In this document: positions 25,855 to 35,666 of the stretch, in pieces | Numbering within the stretch: the stretch's first letter is position 1 | Layout of the letters: each line of letters begins with the position of its first letter | NCBI GenBank assembly: GCA_020847695.1 | Contig: JADLBP010000323.1 | Location: forward strand, 1-64,000 | Reading direction: 5' to 3' | Length of the DNA: 64,000 nucleotides | Source of the DNA: Planctomycetota bacterium | GTDB taxonomy: Bacteria; Planctomycetota; UBA1135; GCA-002686595 | Made by a program: the position numbers and the translations under genes | Notes under the pieces: model-generated | Database searches by the model: none | What the model was told of the DNA's origin: nothing | What the model saw: the letters and a program-made list of their open reading frames with translations, nothing else

Positions 25855-27699
25855 TCAGCGCTTCGGCAGCGCGGTCGGGGCGGGGAGTTCCTCGCCCGGG
25901 TTGACGAAGCGCTCGTGCTCGAAGGCGTACTGACGGTCGTGCAGCTCTTTGTAGCGGCCGGCTTTTGCCAGCAGCTCGGCGTGCGTGCCGCGTTCGACGA
26001 TCTTGCCGTGCTCGAGCACCAGGATCTGGTCGGCGGAACGGATCGTCGAGAGCCTGTGCGCGATCACGAACGTCGTCCGGCTGCGGCGCAGGTTCTGCAG
26101 CGCGTCCTGGATCTTGAACTCGCTCTCGGAGTCGAGGCTCGACGTCGCTTCGTCGAGGATCAGCACCCTCGGCCTCGCGAGCAACGCCCGCGCGATCGCG
26201 ACGCGTTGGCGCTGGCCGCCGGAGAGCTTGATGCCGCGCTCGCCGACGATCGTGTCGTAGCCCTTCTCGAACTGCGCGACGAAGTCGTCGCAGTGCGCGA
26301 GGCGACACGCTTCCTCGATCTCCGCGCGCGTCGCGTCCGGGCGCGAGAACGCGACGTTCTCCGCGATGGTGCCGTCGAAGAGGAAGTTGTCCTGCAGCAC
26401 GACGCCGAGGTGCGCGCGGAAGTCGGCGAGCTTGAGGCTCGCGAGGTCCTTGCCGTCGACGGTGATCCGGCCGGACTTCGGGCGATTGAACGCCATCACC
26501 AGGCTGACCAGCGTGCTCTTGCCGGAGCCGCTGGAGCCGACCAACGCCGTCGTCGAGCCCGCGGGCGCGGTCAGCGAAACGTGCTCGAGCACCGGCTTGC
26601 CTTCGTCGTACTCGAACGACACGTCCTCGAACGTGAAGTCGCCTCGCAAGTCGGGGCACGCCGCGCGTTCGGCGTCGTGCTCGTCCTCGCGCGCGACGCG
26701 CCGGATCTCGCGCAGGCGATCGAGACCGGCGAACGCCTCGCTGATCTGGGTGCTGATCGACGCGATCTGCACCAGCGGTCCGACGACGAGCCCGATGAAC
26801 ACCAGGTACATCACGAAATCGCCGAGCGACATCTCCCCGGCGAGGATCGCGCGGCCGCCGACCAACGTCAGGATCACGCCGACGACGCCGACGATCGCGG
26901 TCGACACCGACGTCGTCAGCGACACGCCCATCATCGAGCGCCGGATGTTGTCGAAGAGCTTGTCGACGCCCGCCGAGAACACGCGTTCCTCGTGCTCCTC
27001 CGCGACGTACGCCTTGACGACGCGCACGCCGCCGAGCGTCTGCGTCAACCGGCCGCTGATGTCCGCCTGGATCTTGCCGCGCTCGCGGAACAAGGGCCGC
27101 AGCGTCTTGAACGCCTGCGTCATCGCGAGCCCGAAGATCGACAGCACGACCAGGATGATCAGCGTCAGCTTCCAGTTCAGGTAGAACAGCACGCCGATGC
27201 CGAGCACCGCCGACAACACGCCGCCGACGAGCTGCACGATGCCCGTGCCGACGAGGTTCCGGATGCCTTCGGCGTCGTTCATGATCCGCGAGATCAGCAC
27301 GCCGGTCTGCGTCGAGTCGAAGTAGCGCACCGGCAAGCGACCGATGTGCGCCTGCACCGTCTTGCGCATGTCGTTGATCGCGCGCTGCGCGGCGACGCCG
27401 AGCACTTGGCTGAGCCCGTACCCGGTGACCGCTTGCACCAACGTCGCGACGCCGCCTGCGATCGCGATCGGCCACAAGAGCTCGGCCTTGCCCTTGCCGA
27501 CGACGTCGTCGATCAGGATCTTCGAAGTCGCGGGCAACACCAGGCCCGCGAGTCGGCTGATCAACATCAAGAACAGCCCGATCAGCAGACGCTGCTTGTG
27601 CGCCGCGACCAGCTCGCGCGTCTCGCGCCACGCGTCCGAGAGCTTCGGTTTCTTCTTCTCGCCCGCGATCTTCTGGGCGGCGGTCGACGGGGCGGCCAT
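25855..27699 (-). CDS. ABC exporter (fused membrane and ATPase domains, MsbA-like)
   Basis: A 614-residue half-transporter. The N-terminal ~330 residues carry six helices. The nucleotide-binding domain has Walker A GSSGSGKST, signature LSGGQ, Walker B VLILDEATSSLD and the His loop AHRLST. It could be an MsbA-like lipid flippase. Its position 155 bases upstream of the radical SAM gene on the same strand is also compatible with export of a modified peptide, as for QhpF in the quinohemoprotein system. It has no N-terminal C39 peptidase domain. Its ATG overlaps the upstream gene's stop (TGATG). Confidence 0.92.
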   Translation of the reverse strand: MAAPSTAAQKIAGEKKKPKLSDAWRETRELVAAHKQRLLIGLFLMLISRLAGLVLPATSKILIDDVVGKGKAELLWPIAIAGGVATLVQAVTGYGLSQVLGVAAQRAINDMRKTVQAHIGRLPVRYFDSTQTGVLISRIMNDAEGIRNLVGTGIVQLVGGVLSAVLGIGVLFYLNWKLTLIILVVLSIFGLAMTQAFKTLRPLFRERGKIQADISGRLTQTLGGVRVVKAYVAEEHEERVFSAGVDKLFDNIRRSMMGVSLTTSVSTAIVGVVGVILTLVGGRAILAGEMSLGDFVMYLVFIGLVVGPLVQIASISTQISEAFAGLDRLREIRRVAREDEHDAERAACPDLRGDFTFEDVSFEYDEGKPVLEHVSLTAPAGSTTALVGSSGSGKSTLVSLVMAFNRPKSGRITVDGKDLASLKLADFRAHLGVVLQDNFLFDGTIAENVAFSRPDATRAEIEEACRLAHCDDFVAQFEKGYDTIVGERGIKLSGGQRQRVAIARALLARPRVLILDEATSSLDSESEFKIQDALQNLRRSRTTFVIAHRLSTIRSADQILVLEHGKIVERGTHAELLAKAGRYKELHDRQYAFEHERFVNPGEELPAPTALPKR

Positions 27700-28145
27700 C
27701 AGACGCGCAGCCAATCCGCTTGCCAGCCCTGGATGCGCCGCTTGACGTCGTCGGGTCGCTCGAACTTGCCCGCGAGCACGTCGCCGAAGAGCCCGGGGAG
27801 CTCCGCGTCGCTCGCGAAGCGCAGCGCGACGAGCCACGGCACGCCGACGCGTTCGATGTCCGCGCGCCGCGCCGCACCGAGCACGCGCTCTAGCCTCAGC
27901 CGCATCTCGAGCCGGATCACGCGGTCCTGCACGATCTGCGCGCGACGACGGCTCGCCCACCACGTCACGATCAGCGCGATCGGCACCAGCACCTCGAAGC
28001 CGTTCCAGAAATCCGGCGCCTCTTTGAGCAGCCAGGCGCGACGGCCGAGCTCGATCACGAGCACCACCCCTGCGAGCGCGTAGCCGGTGCCCGGCCACGC
28101 TCGGTGATTCCCGAAGGACTGCGGACGCGCGGAAACGGTGCTCAT
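27699..28145 (-). CDS. DUF6526 family membrane protein
   Basis: A 148-residue protein with two membrane helices near the N-terminus (TGYALAGVVLVIELGRRAWLL; VLVPIALIVTWWASR). The soluble C-terminal part, QDRVIRLEMRLRLERVL ... LVALRFASDAELPGL ... RRIQGWQADWLRV, agrees with the DUF6526 family as I know it. Function is not established. It is the first gene of the operon running into the ABC exporter, with a one-base stop/start overlap. Confidence 0.8.
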   Translation of the reverse strand: MSTVSARPQSFGNHRAWPGTGYALAGVVLVIELGRRAWLLKEAPDFWNGFEVLVPIALIVTWWASRRRAQIVQDRVIRLEMRLRLERVLGAARRADIERVGVPWLVALRFASDAELPGLFGDVLAGKFERPDDVKRRIQGWQADWLRV

Positions 28146-28348
28146 GCGGGGCGGCTTTCTCGTGGGGGCGACGAGCGTGGACCCGAGCGAGCTCCCCTTC
28201 AAGGCCGGAAGCCCGTCCGCGGCCGTTCGGCGCGCCTCGGCGGCGTGCGCTGGGGCCTCGTTCGATCGCGCGCCCGACGCTAACATCTCCCGACTCTCAA
28301 ACCCCCGCGACGGCGCCGTCAAAGCCCGGTTCGGGAGGAGCCCCCAAC

Positions 28349-29467
28349 ATGACCTCCCAGCAACTGCTTTCGGTGATCGAGCCCGATGGCTCGACCAACG
28401 GCCACGAGTCCGGGCTCTCGAAGGACGAGCTCCTCCACTGCTACCGCACGATGCTGCGGGTGCGGGCCTTCGACGACACGTGCATGAAGCTGCAGCGGTC
28501 CGGCCGCATCGGCTTCTCGATCCCGAACAAGGGGGTGGAAGCCTGCCAGGTCGGCGCCGCGAGCGCGCTTCAGAAGACCGACTGGATCTTCCCGAGCTAC
28601 CGCGACTTCGGGATGGCCCTTTATCACGGCATCACGCCGCTGGACATGATGCACAACATGTTCGGCAACGCGAACGACAGCGCCCGCGGCCGGCAGATGC
28701 CGGTGCACTTCAGCTTCGTCAAGCCGATCCGTTTCGTCTCGATCAGCTCGCCGATCGGCACGCACCTGCCGCAGGCGGTCGGCGCGGCGTACGCGATGAA
28801 GTTGCGCGGCGAGAAGCACGCAGCTCTCGTGAGCTTCGGCGACGGCGGCACCTCGAGCCTCGGCTTCCACTCCGGCCTCAACTTCGCCGCGGTCTGGAAG
28901 GCGCCGGTGGTGTTCCTCTGCCAGAACAACGGCTGGGCGATCTCCTGCCCGTCGTCGGAGCAGACCGCGAGCGAGAGCTACGCGATCAAGGCGAAGGCGT
29001 ACGGCATGCCCGGCGTCCGGGTCGACGGCAACGACGTGCTCGCGATGCGCAAGGCGATGCTCGACGCGCTCGACCATGCGCGCGCCGGCCACGGACCGAC
29101 CCTGATCGAGGCGGTGACGTACCGGATGGGCGGCCACTCGACCTCCGACGATCCGACCCGCTACGTGCCGAAGCACGAAGTCGAGGAATGGACCAAGAAG
29201 GACCCGGTGGCGCGGTTCGAGCGCTTCCTCGCGACCCGCAAGCTCTGGACGAAGGAACTCGGCGAGAAGCTCTACGCCGAAGCGATGGAGGAGATCGGCG
29301 CCGCGGCGAAGCTCGCCGAAGCGACCGCACCGCCGCCGCTCGAGACGATCTTCAGCGACGTCTACGCGACCGTTCCGCAGCACATCCGCAAGCAAGGCGA
29401 GGCCTCGTTCGAGCTCGCGCGCCGCAAGGGCGACGCGTCCGCAGGCGACGGCAAGTTCCCGCTCTGA
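28349..29467 (+). CDS. pdhA: Pyruvate (2-oxoacid) dehydrogenase E1 component, alpha subunit
   Basis: A 372-residue thiamine-diphosphate enzyme subunit that decarboxylates pyruvate or a related 2-oxoacid and passes the acyl group to lipoyl E2. The ThDP motif runs from GDGG to CQNNGWAIS (near residues 168-200). The phosphorylation-loop-like segment YRMGGHSTSDDPTRY is conserved. A strong GGGAGGAG lies before the ATG, and a TAACAT box at 28281-28286 is a possible -10. The next genes encode E1 beta and E2. Branched-chain 2-oxoacid specificity cannot be excluded. Confidence 0.93.
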   Translation: MTSQQLLSVIEPDGSTNGHESGLSKDELLHCYRTMLRVRAFDDTCMKLQRSGRIGFSIPNKGVEACQVGAASALQKTDWIFPSYRDFGMALYHGITPLDMMHNMFGNANDSARGRQMPVHFSFVKPIRFVSISSPIGTHLPQAVGAAYAMKLRGEKHAALVSFGDGGTSSLGFHSGLNFAAVWKAPVVFLCQNNGWAISCPSSEQTASESYAIKAKAYGMPGVRVDGNDVLAMRKAMLDALDHARAGHGPTLIEAVTYRMGGHSTSDDPTRYVPKHEVEEWTKKDPVARFERFLATRKLWTKELGEKLYAEAMEEIGAAAKLAEATAPPPLETIFSDVYATVPQHIRKQGEASFELARRKGDASAGDGKFPL

Positions 29468-29496
29468 TCCCACACGAGTTCACGAAGAGACACGAC

Positions 29497-30471
<975 letters not shown>

Positions 30472-30490
30472 CCCGACTCTCTCCAAAGCT

Positions 30491-32203
30491 ATGGCCCTGC
30501 AATTCAAGCTGCCCGACATCGGCGAAGGCGTCGCCGAGGGCGAGATCGTCAAGTGGCTCGTCAAGGAAGGCGACGTCGTCGCCGAGCACCAAGCGGTCGT
30601 CGAGGTGATGACCGACAAAGCGACCGTCGAGATCCCGTCGCCCGCCGCCGGCAAGATCCTGAAGCGGCTCGCGAAGGACGGCGACGTCGTTCCGGTCGGC
30701 ACGGTGATCTTCGAGCTCGAAACCTCGGGCCCGGCGCCCGCGCAGAAGAGCCACGGCCACGTCGCGCCGGCCGCCGCGCCGGCCGCCGCGCCGGCCGCAG
30801 CGTCGGCCAAGCCCGCGGCACCCGCTCCCGCGAAGCCCGCTCCGACCGCCGCGCCCGCGCACGCGCCGGCCGCCGCGGTGCCCGCGACCGGCGGCGGACG
30901 CCTCGACTTCAAGCTCCCCGACATCGGCGAAGGCGTCGCGGAGGGCGAGATCGTCAAGTGGCTGGTCAAGGTCGGCGACGTCGTCGCCGAGCACCAAGCG
31001 GTCGTCGAGGTGATGACCGACAAGGCGACCGTCGAGATCCCGGCGCCCGCGCCGGGCAAGATCGTCGCGCTCGGCGCGCAGGCCGGCGAAGTCGTCGCGG
31101 TCGGCACGGTGATCTTCGTGCTCGAAACCGCGGGCGCGACGAACGTCAAGACCGGCCACGCGCCGGCTCACGCTCCGGCGCAGGCCGCCGGCGTCGCGGC
31201 CGCCGCTCCGGCGCGCGAACTCGTCACCGCGGGCGCCGCGGCGACGACCAGCGACAAGGTGCTCGCCGTGCCGAGCGCTCGCCGCCTCGCGCGCGAGCTG
31301 GGCGTCGACCTCGGCCGAGTGCGCGGCTCCGGCCGCAACGGCGTGGTGCGTCGCGCGGACGTCGAGACCTTCTCGCGCTCCGCGGCTCCGGCGACTCCGA
31401 CTGCGCCCGCGCCGACGCGCGCGACTCCGGCCGCTCAAACGGCCGCCGCCGCTCCGGTTCGTCCGGCCGCCGCGCCGGTCAGCTTCGCCGCGGGCGAGCG
31501 CGAGACGCGCATCCCGTTCCGCGGCGTGCGCCGGAAGATCAGCGAGGCGATGGTGCGCTCGAAGTTCACCGCGCCGCACTTCACGGTCGTCGAGGAAGTC
31601 GACGTCACCGAGCTCGTCAAGCTCCGCGAGACCGCGAAGGGCTTCGGCGCCGAGCAGGGCGTCAAGGTCACCTTCATGCCGTTCATCATGAAGGCGGTCG
31701 CGATCGCGCTCGCCAAGCACCCGATGCTCAACGCGCACCTCGACGAGGCGGCGCAGGAGCTCGTGCGCTACGGCTATGTCAACCTCGGCATCGCGATGGA
31801 CACCGACAACGGCCTGATCGTGCCTGTGGTCAAGGAGATCCAAGCGAAGGGGATCCTGCAGATCGCGGCGGAGCTCAACGAGCTCGCCGAGCGCACGCGC
31901 GCCGGGAAGGTCAAGCCGGACGAGCTCAAGGGCTCGACGTTCTCGATCACCAACGCGGGCAACATCGGCGGCATCCTCGCGACGCCGATCATCAACTTCC
32001 CCGACGTCGCGATCCTCGGCGTGCACCGGATCATGAAGCGCCCGGGCGTCGTCGAGACGCCGCAAGGCGACAAGATCGAAGTGCGCCAGTACATGAACTT
32101 CTCCTGCTCCGTCGACCACCGTCTCGCCGACGGCGCGGACGGCGCGCGCTTCCTCGTCTACCTGAAGAAGCTCCTGGAGAACCCGGGCTTGCTCGCGCTC
32201 TAG
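30491..32203 (+). CDS. pdhC: Dihydrolipoamide acyltransferase (E2) with two lipoyl domains
   Basis: A 570-residue E2. Two lipoyl domains (residues ~3-78 and ~138-213) carry the lipoylated Lys in DKATVE at K43 and K178. They are joined by Ala/Pro-rich linkers. An E1/E3-binding domain (VLAVPSARRLARELGVDLGRVRGSGRNGVVRRADVE) precedes the catalytic core, which ends with the active-site motif VDHRLADGADG. No E3 gene follows; the next gene looks foreign. LipA at 10.2 kb would supply the cofactor. Confidence 0.95.
   Translation: MALQFKLPDIGEGVAEGEIVKWLVKEGDVVAEHQAVVEVMTDKATVEIPSPAAGKILKRLAKDGDVVPVGTVIFELETSGPAPAQKSHGHVAPAAAPAAAPAAASAKPAAPAPAKPAPTAAPAHAPAAAVPATGGGRLDFKLPDIGEGVAEGEIVKWLVKVGDVVAEHQAVVEVMTDKATVEIPAPAPGKIVALGAQAGEVVAVGTVIFVLETAGATNVKTGHAPAHAPAQAAGVAAAAPARELVTAGAAATTSDKVLAVPSARRLARELGVDLGRVRGSGRNGVVRRADVETFSRSAAPATPTAPAPTRATPAAQTAAAAPVRPAAAPVSFAAGERETRIPFRGVRRKISEAMVRSKFTAPHFTVVEEVDVTELVKLRETAKGFGAEQGVKVTFMPFIMKAVAIALAKHPMLNAHLDEAAQELVRYGYVNLGIAMDTDNGLIVPVVKEIQAKGILQIAAELNELAERTRAGKVKPDELKGSTFSITNAGNIGGILATPIINFPDVAILGVHRIMKRPGVVETPQGDKIEVRQYMNFSCSVDHRLADGADGARFLVYLKKLLENPGLLAL
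30497..30723 (+). repeat. First copy of duplicated lipoyl-domain DNA in E2
   Basis: This segment and 30902-31128 are collinear (offset 405 bases, 135 codons) and nearly identical over their central ~130 bases, including at synonymous positions. This indicates a recent internal duplication or ongoing gene conversion. Confidence 0.8.
30902..31128 (+). repeat. Second copy of duplicated lipoyl-domain DNA in E2
   Basis: Partner of 30497-30723. The second lipoyl domain keeps the DKATVE lipoylation site at K178. Divergence rises toward the C-terminal end of the domain. Confidence 0.8.
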
Positions 32204-32282
32204 CGGATTCCTGCTCGTAGCCGAGTCGAGGCACCTCCCAACAGTTGCAGCAAGCGGGCACCAATCTCGACAACGCAGACTC

Positions 32283-33797
32283 ATGAAGAACCTCCGAGCG
32301 GTCGGTTCCTTTGGTGGCATTGACGCAGACACGGATGCGCTTCTCGACGACTGCTTTCAGGACCACGAGGCGTACGCTGCGGCCATCAAGCACGAGCGAC
32401 CGCTCGTGCTCGGACGGAAAGGCAGCGGGAAGACTGCAATCTATCGCCGCATCGTTGGCATCCACAGCCACAACGCTTTTGCGCTGGGCCACACCTTTCT
32501 CGAATATCCATGGCACCATCACAGACTGCAGGAGCTCGTGGGTGTGCCTGAGGAATCCCGATACATCCAGAGTTGGCAGTACCTGATTCTGCTCGGTCTC
32601 GCGCGCCTTCTCATCAATGATGACCAGAGTCAACCCTGGAGCACGTTCGCGCTGGAAGAGATTCAAACGCTTGAGCAGTTCGTCACCGACTCATACGGCA
32701 CGAAACGTCCAGAGCTTGGCGCCCTTTTCACGCCGGAGCGGCGATTGCGCATTGAACCACACTTTCGGTTCGGCACCGAGTTGATCGGCGGAGGCCTCAA
32801 CCTCGAGCGCCTGCCCGTGTCCGACCTACCCAAAGTGGTGCAAGAGGTCAATCGGCGTGTGCGCAACGCTGTGCTCGGCTGCCTGAACCCGGATATCGAC
32901 TACTATGTGTGTTTTGACGAGCTGGACCGAGGATTCAGCCCGTCGGATTCGTCATACCATCATATGCTGACGGGCTTGCTGCTGGCGGCGAAACTGATGA
33001 ACGACGAAGCAGCCCGAGTCGGAAAGCGCCTTTCGGTGATCGTCTTCCTTCGGGATGACATCTATCAGGTCTTGCGGTTCGAAGACAAGAACAAGATCAC
33101 GGAGGCCCGCGCGTCGGTCATTGAGTGGGATTCGCCGCGCACCCAATGGACCCTGCGTCAGCTCATGGAGCGCCGGTTCTCTGCGTTGCTTGGGGAGGGT
33201 GTTGCCGTGAACTGGTCAGATGTGTTTGACGAAAGCAAGGAGATGAGTGGCCGTCAGCGGAAGTATAAGCACATTCTCGACCGCACGTTCCGCCGCCCGC
33301 GAGATATCATCAAGATGTGCAACGAAGTTCTACTGGCGTACAAGGCTGACGAGCATTGCGACTCGGAGCTATTTCTCAATGGTCACGTCATCGCGGCCCG
33401 CCGTGGGTACTCGGAGTACTTGTTGAGGGAGCTCGTTGACGAAGTCCAGAAACACATGCCACGGCATGACAAGTACTTCGAGATCCTGAGGTCGGTTGGA
33501 TCTGGCGCGTTCACGCGAGAGCAATTCGATTCTGTCTGCTCTCTGAGGGCAGCGCTACTGGGCGATGGCGATACCGCCGAATCGATCCTCAGAGGCTTCT
33601 TCGACTTCTCTATCATCGGGTACCAGAAGACGGGTGGGGCGGGTGGTGGCTCAACGTTCGTCTGGCGGTACCTGGAGGCTGGTGCGCGTTTCGACGAGAC
33701 GGCGAGCACGTTGCGCGTGCATCCAGGGCTTGTTGAAGCCTTAGGACTCAAGAAGTGGGAGCATCGAGACGACGTCGACGACACAGAAGGAACGTGA
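32283..33797 (+). CDS. P-loop ATPase, Sll1717-like, in a lower-GC foreign segment
   Basis: A 504-residue ATPase. Walker A is GRKGSGKTA (residues ~44-52) and Walker B is YYVCFDELDRGF near residue 210. A FLRDDIYQVLRFEDKNKI segment follows near 255-272, as I recall for Sll1717-type P-loop ATPases found in accessory and defence-associated regions. Third codon positions are much richer in A/T than in neighbouring genes, and codons rare in the rest of the window are common here. The gene abuts a truncated sigma-factor remnant. It was probably acquired horizontally. A defence role is only suggested by family context; no partner nuclease is visible. Confidence 0.8.
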   Translation: MKNLRAVGSFGGIDADTDALLDDCFQDHEAYAAAIKHERPLVLGRKGSGKTAIYRRIVGIHSHNAFALGHTFLEYPWHHHRLQELVGVPEESRYIQSWQYLILLGLARLLINDDQSQPWSTFALEEIQTLEQFVTDSYGTKRPELGALFTPERRLRIEPHFRFGTELIGGGLNLERLPVSDLPKVVQEVNRRVRNAVLGCLNPDIDYYVCFDELDRGFSPSDSSYHHMLTGLLLAAKLMNDEAARVGKRLSVIVFLRDDIYQVLRFEDKNKITEARASVIEWDSPRTQWTLRQLMERRFSALLGEGVAVNWSDVFDESKEMSGRQRKYKHILDRTFRRPRDIIKMCNEVLLAYKADEHCDSELFLNGHVIAARRGYSEYLLRELVDEVQKHMPRHDKYFEILRSVGSGAFTREQFDSVCSLRAALLGDGDTAESILRGFFDFSIIGYQKTGGAGGGSTFVWRYLEAGARFDETASTLRVHPGLVEALGLKKWEHRDDVDDTEGT

Positions 33798-33799
33798 AG

Positions 33800-34295
33800 T
33801 GGTGCCACACCGCGCCGCGTGCGCGACGGCGGATAGCGAGCGTGTGTGGCTCGAAGCTCAGGGTCATTTGCTCTGGAATCGCGCGCAGATCGCGGAAAGC
33901 GTGCAGCTTCCATCCCTACACCGTTCAAGCCGCGACCGCCGCGATGCACGCGGAGGCGTCGAGCTCGGCAGCGACCGATTGGGAGGAGATCGTCGCGCTG
34001 TACGACGTGCTCCTGCGCCTGTCGCCATTACCCGTGATCGAGCTCAATCGCGCCGCCGCGGTCGCGTTTCACGCAGGCCCGGCCGTCGGCCTTGCGTCGA
34101 TCGATGCGTTGTGGGCACGCGGCGAGCTCGTCAACTACCACCGCGCGCACGCCCCTCGCGCCGACCTGTGTCGCCGCTTGGGTCTCACCGCCGAAGCGCG
34201 CGATGCCTACCAAACGCGCGCGTGCTTTGGCTCGGCAGAAACCGGAGCGGCGATTCGTGGAGCGGCGGTTGCGCGAGCTCTCGCCGCTCCTCTAG
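33800..34295 (+). pseudogene. 3' remnant of an ECF sigma factor (ECF42/DUF6596 type), frameshifted
   Basis: Three frame pieces together match the C-terminal half of the sigma-factor group with a TPR-like extension. ADSERVWLEAQGHLLWNRAQIAE is in the frame of 33799. After a shift near 33895 comes HPYTVQAATAAMHAEASSSAATDWEEIVALYDVLLRLSPLPVIELNRAAAV. After a second shift near 34212 comes RARALARQKPERRFVERRLRELSPLL, ending at the TAG at 34293-34295. The whole DNA-binding half is missing. The break falls directly at the end of the foreign ATPase gene, so insertion or deletion there probably destroyed it. Confidence 0.75.
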
Positions 34296-34355
34296 CGCGA
34301 TCGAGCCGCCTGGGCTGACGCGAGCTGAGTGGAATGCGAGCATTGGTGACCGGAC

Positions 34356-34664
34356 ATGAGACATGGTTCAGGGCAGCGCGGCGCCGACACTTCAGCCGCT
34401 GACACCGCTCGAGCGGAGCGGGTCGCGGTCGGCTCGACCGAGTTGCGGGTGCGGCTGACCGACGGCCGTTCGATCAGCGCGCCCCTCGAGTGGTTTCCGC
34501 GGTTGGCGAACGCGACGCGCGGCGAGCGCGCGGACTGGCGCCTGATCGGTGCAGGGGTCGGAATCCACTGGCCGCGCATCGACGAGGACATCAGCGTCGC
34601 AGGCTTGCTGGCCGGCGGACCGGCGCCGACTCGGAAGCGGCGCGCGACGAAGCGGAAACGCTGA
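34356..34664 (+). CDS. DUF2442 domain protein
   Basis: A 102-residue protein. After ~25 variable residues it has the DUF2442 pattern VRLTDGRSISAPLEWFPRLANATRGERADWRLIGAGVGIHWPRIDEDISVAGLLAG. Such proteins often occur with DUF4160 proteins in toxin-antitoxin-like pairs, but no DUF4160 gene is adjacent here. The C-terminus is strongly basic (RKRRATKRKR), which may bind nucleic acid. Function is not established. Confidence 0.88.
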   Translation: MRHGSGQRGADTSAADTARAERVAVGSTELRVRLTDGRSISAPLEWFPRLANATRGERADWRLIGAGVGIHWPRIDEDISVAGLLAGGPAPTRKRRATKRKR

Positions 34665-34802
34665 GCGGGGCCGAGCAAGGAATCGGTCGCGAGCCGTCTC
34701 GCCCGTGCCGAGACGCGACTTCGACAGCGCCGGAAAGTGCAGCGTGAGGCTTCGGGGGCGACGATTCGGCGCCCGAGCTCCCGCGTGCGACTCCCGACGG
34801 CG

Positions 34803-35462
34803 CTACGCCGCGCTGCGCGTCGAGTCGGAGGCGGCGAGCAAGCGCTCGAGCTCCTCGATGCGGCCCTCGACGGTCGCGAGGTGCTCGGGGACGATGAGCG
34901 AACGTCTGGTGCGCGCCGGGATCGTCCGCGCCGGCGCGGTCTTCGCGCCGTGCTTGGCGATCAGCGACTCGACCAGCGCGCCGCGTGCGTCTCGGACCTC
35001 GACCAGCGAGAAGTCGTCGTTCGGGAACTTCGCCGACGCGTGGAAGTCGCGGCCGCAGACGAACACGATCCGGCGCTCGTCGACCTGGAACGCGAAACAC
35101 GCGCCCTCGTCGTCGACTTCGGCGAGCTCGACGACCGCCGACGCGCGGATGTGGACGACGTGCGCTTCGTCGCGCGCGAGCACGTCCTCGAGCGCTCGGA
35201 TGGTCACGCCGAGCTCGCGGCGCGTGCTGATGTTCGACCACGCGGCGATCACCACGGCGATCACGGCCCACGCGAGCACCACGATCGGTGCGCGCACGCC
35301 CGACGCCCAAGACGTCAACACGCAGAGACCACCGCACAGCACGCCCGTCGCCCCGAGGCTGCGCAGCAGCGCGCTCGAGAGCTGCTTGCGGCGCGCCGTA
35401 AGCGTCGCTCGCAGCACGCGACGCTCGGATTCGGACAGCCTGCGGGTGGAGTGCTCCAGCAT
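34803..35462 (-). CDS. Hypothetical membrane protein with two helices and a cytoplasmic beta domain
   Basis: A 219-residue protein of unrecognised family. Residues ~30-75 form two membrane helices with a short turn (LLRSLGATGVLCGGLCVLTSWASG, APIVVLAWAVIAVVIAAW). The C-terminal soluble part (VVHIRASAVVELAEVDDEGACFAFQVDERRIVFVCGRDF ... DDFSLVEVRDARGALVESLI) resembles a small beta domain. Met at 35462 is chosen; a longer frame starts at 35522 with no family support. It has no obvious partner. Confidence 0.65.
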   Translation of the reverse strand: MLEHSTRRLSESERRVLRATLTARRKQLSSALLRSLGATGVLCGGLCVLTSWASGVRAPIVVLAWAVIAVVIAAWSNISTRRELGVTIRALEDVLARDEAHVVHIRASAVVELAEVDDEGACFAFQVDERRIVFVCGRDFHASAKFPNDDFSLVEVRDARGALVESLIAKHGAKTAPARTIPARTRRSLIVPEHLATVEGRIEELERLLAASDSTRSAA

Positions 35463-35666
35463 GACCCGTCGAGTATCGGCCGTCGGTCGCGGTCGGCTCG
35501 AATCGACCCAGTGGCTGGGCACGTCGGCCGTCCGGCCGGTGTGAACGGCGGTCGTCCGGGCCGCGCGGCCGGGCGCTCCGGCGTGCGGTCGCCGCGCGCG
35601 CCGAAAGGCGGAAGCCTGCGCTCAGGATTCCGCGGATCGGCGGTCGATAGGGCCGTTTCTTCCATC

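Noticed and set aside
32204-32282. Possible E3 (dihydrolipoamide dehydrogenase) gene directly after E2
   Set aside because: The frame after E2 belongs to the P-loop ATPase; no FAD-binding motif is present. E3 must be elsewhere in the genome.
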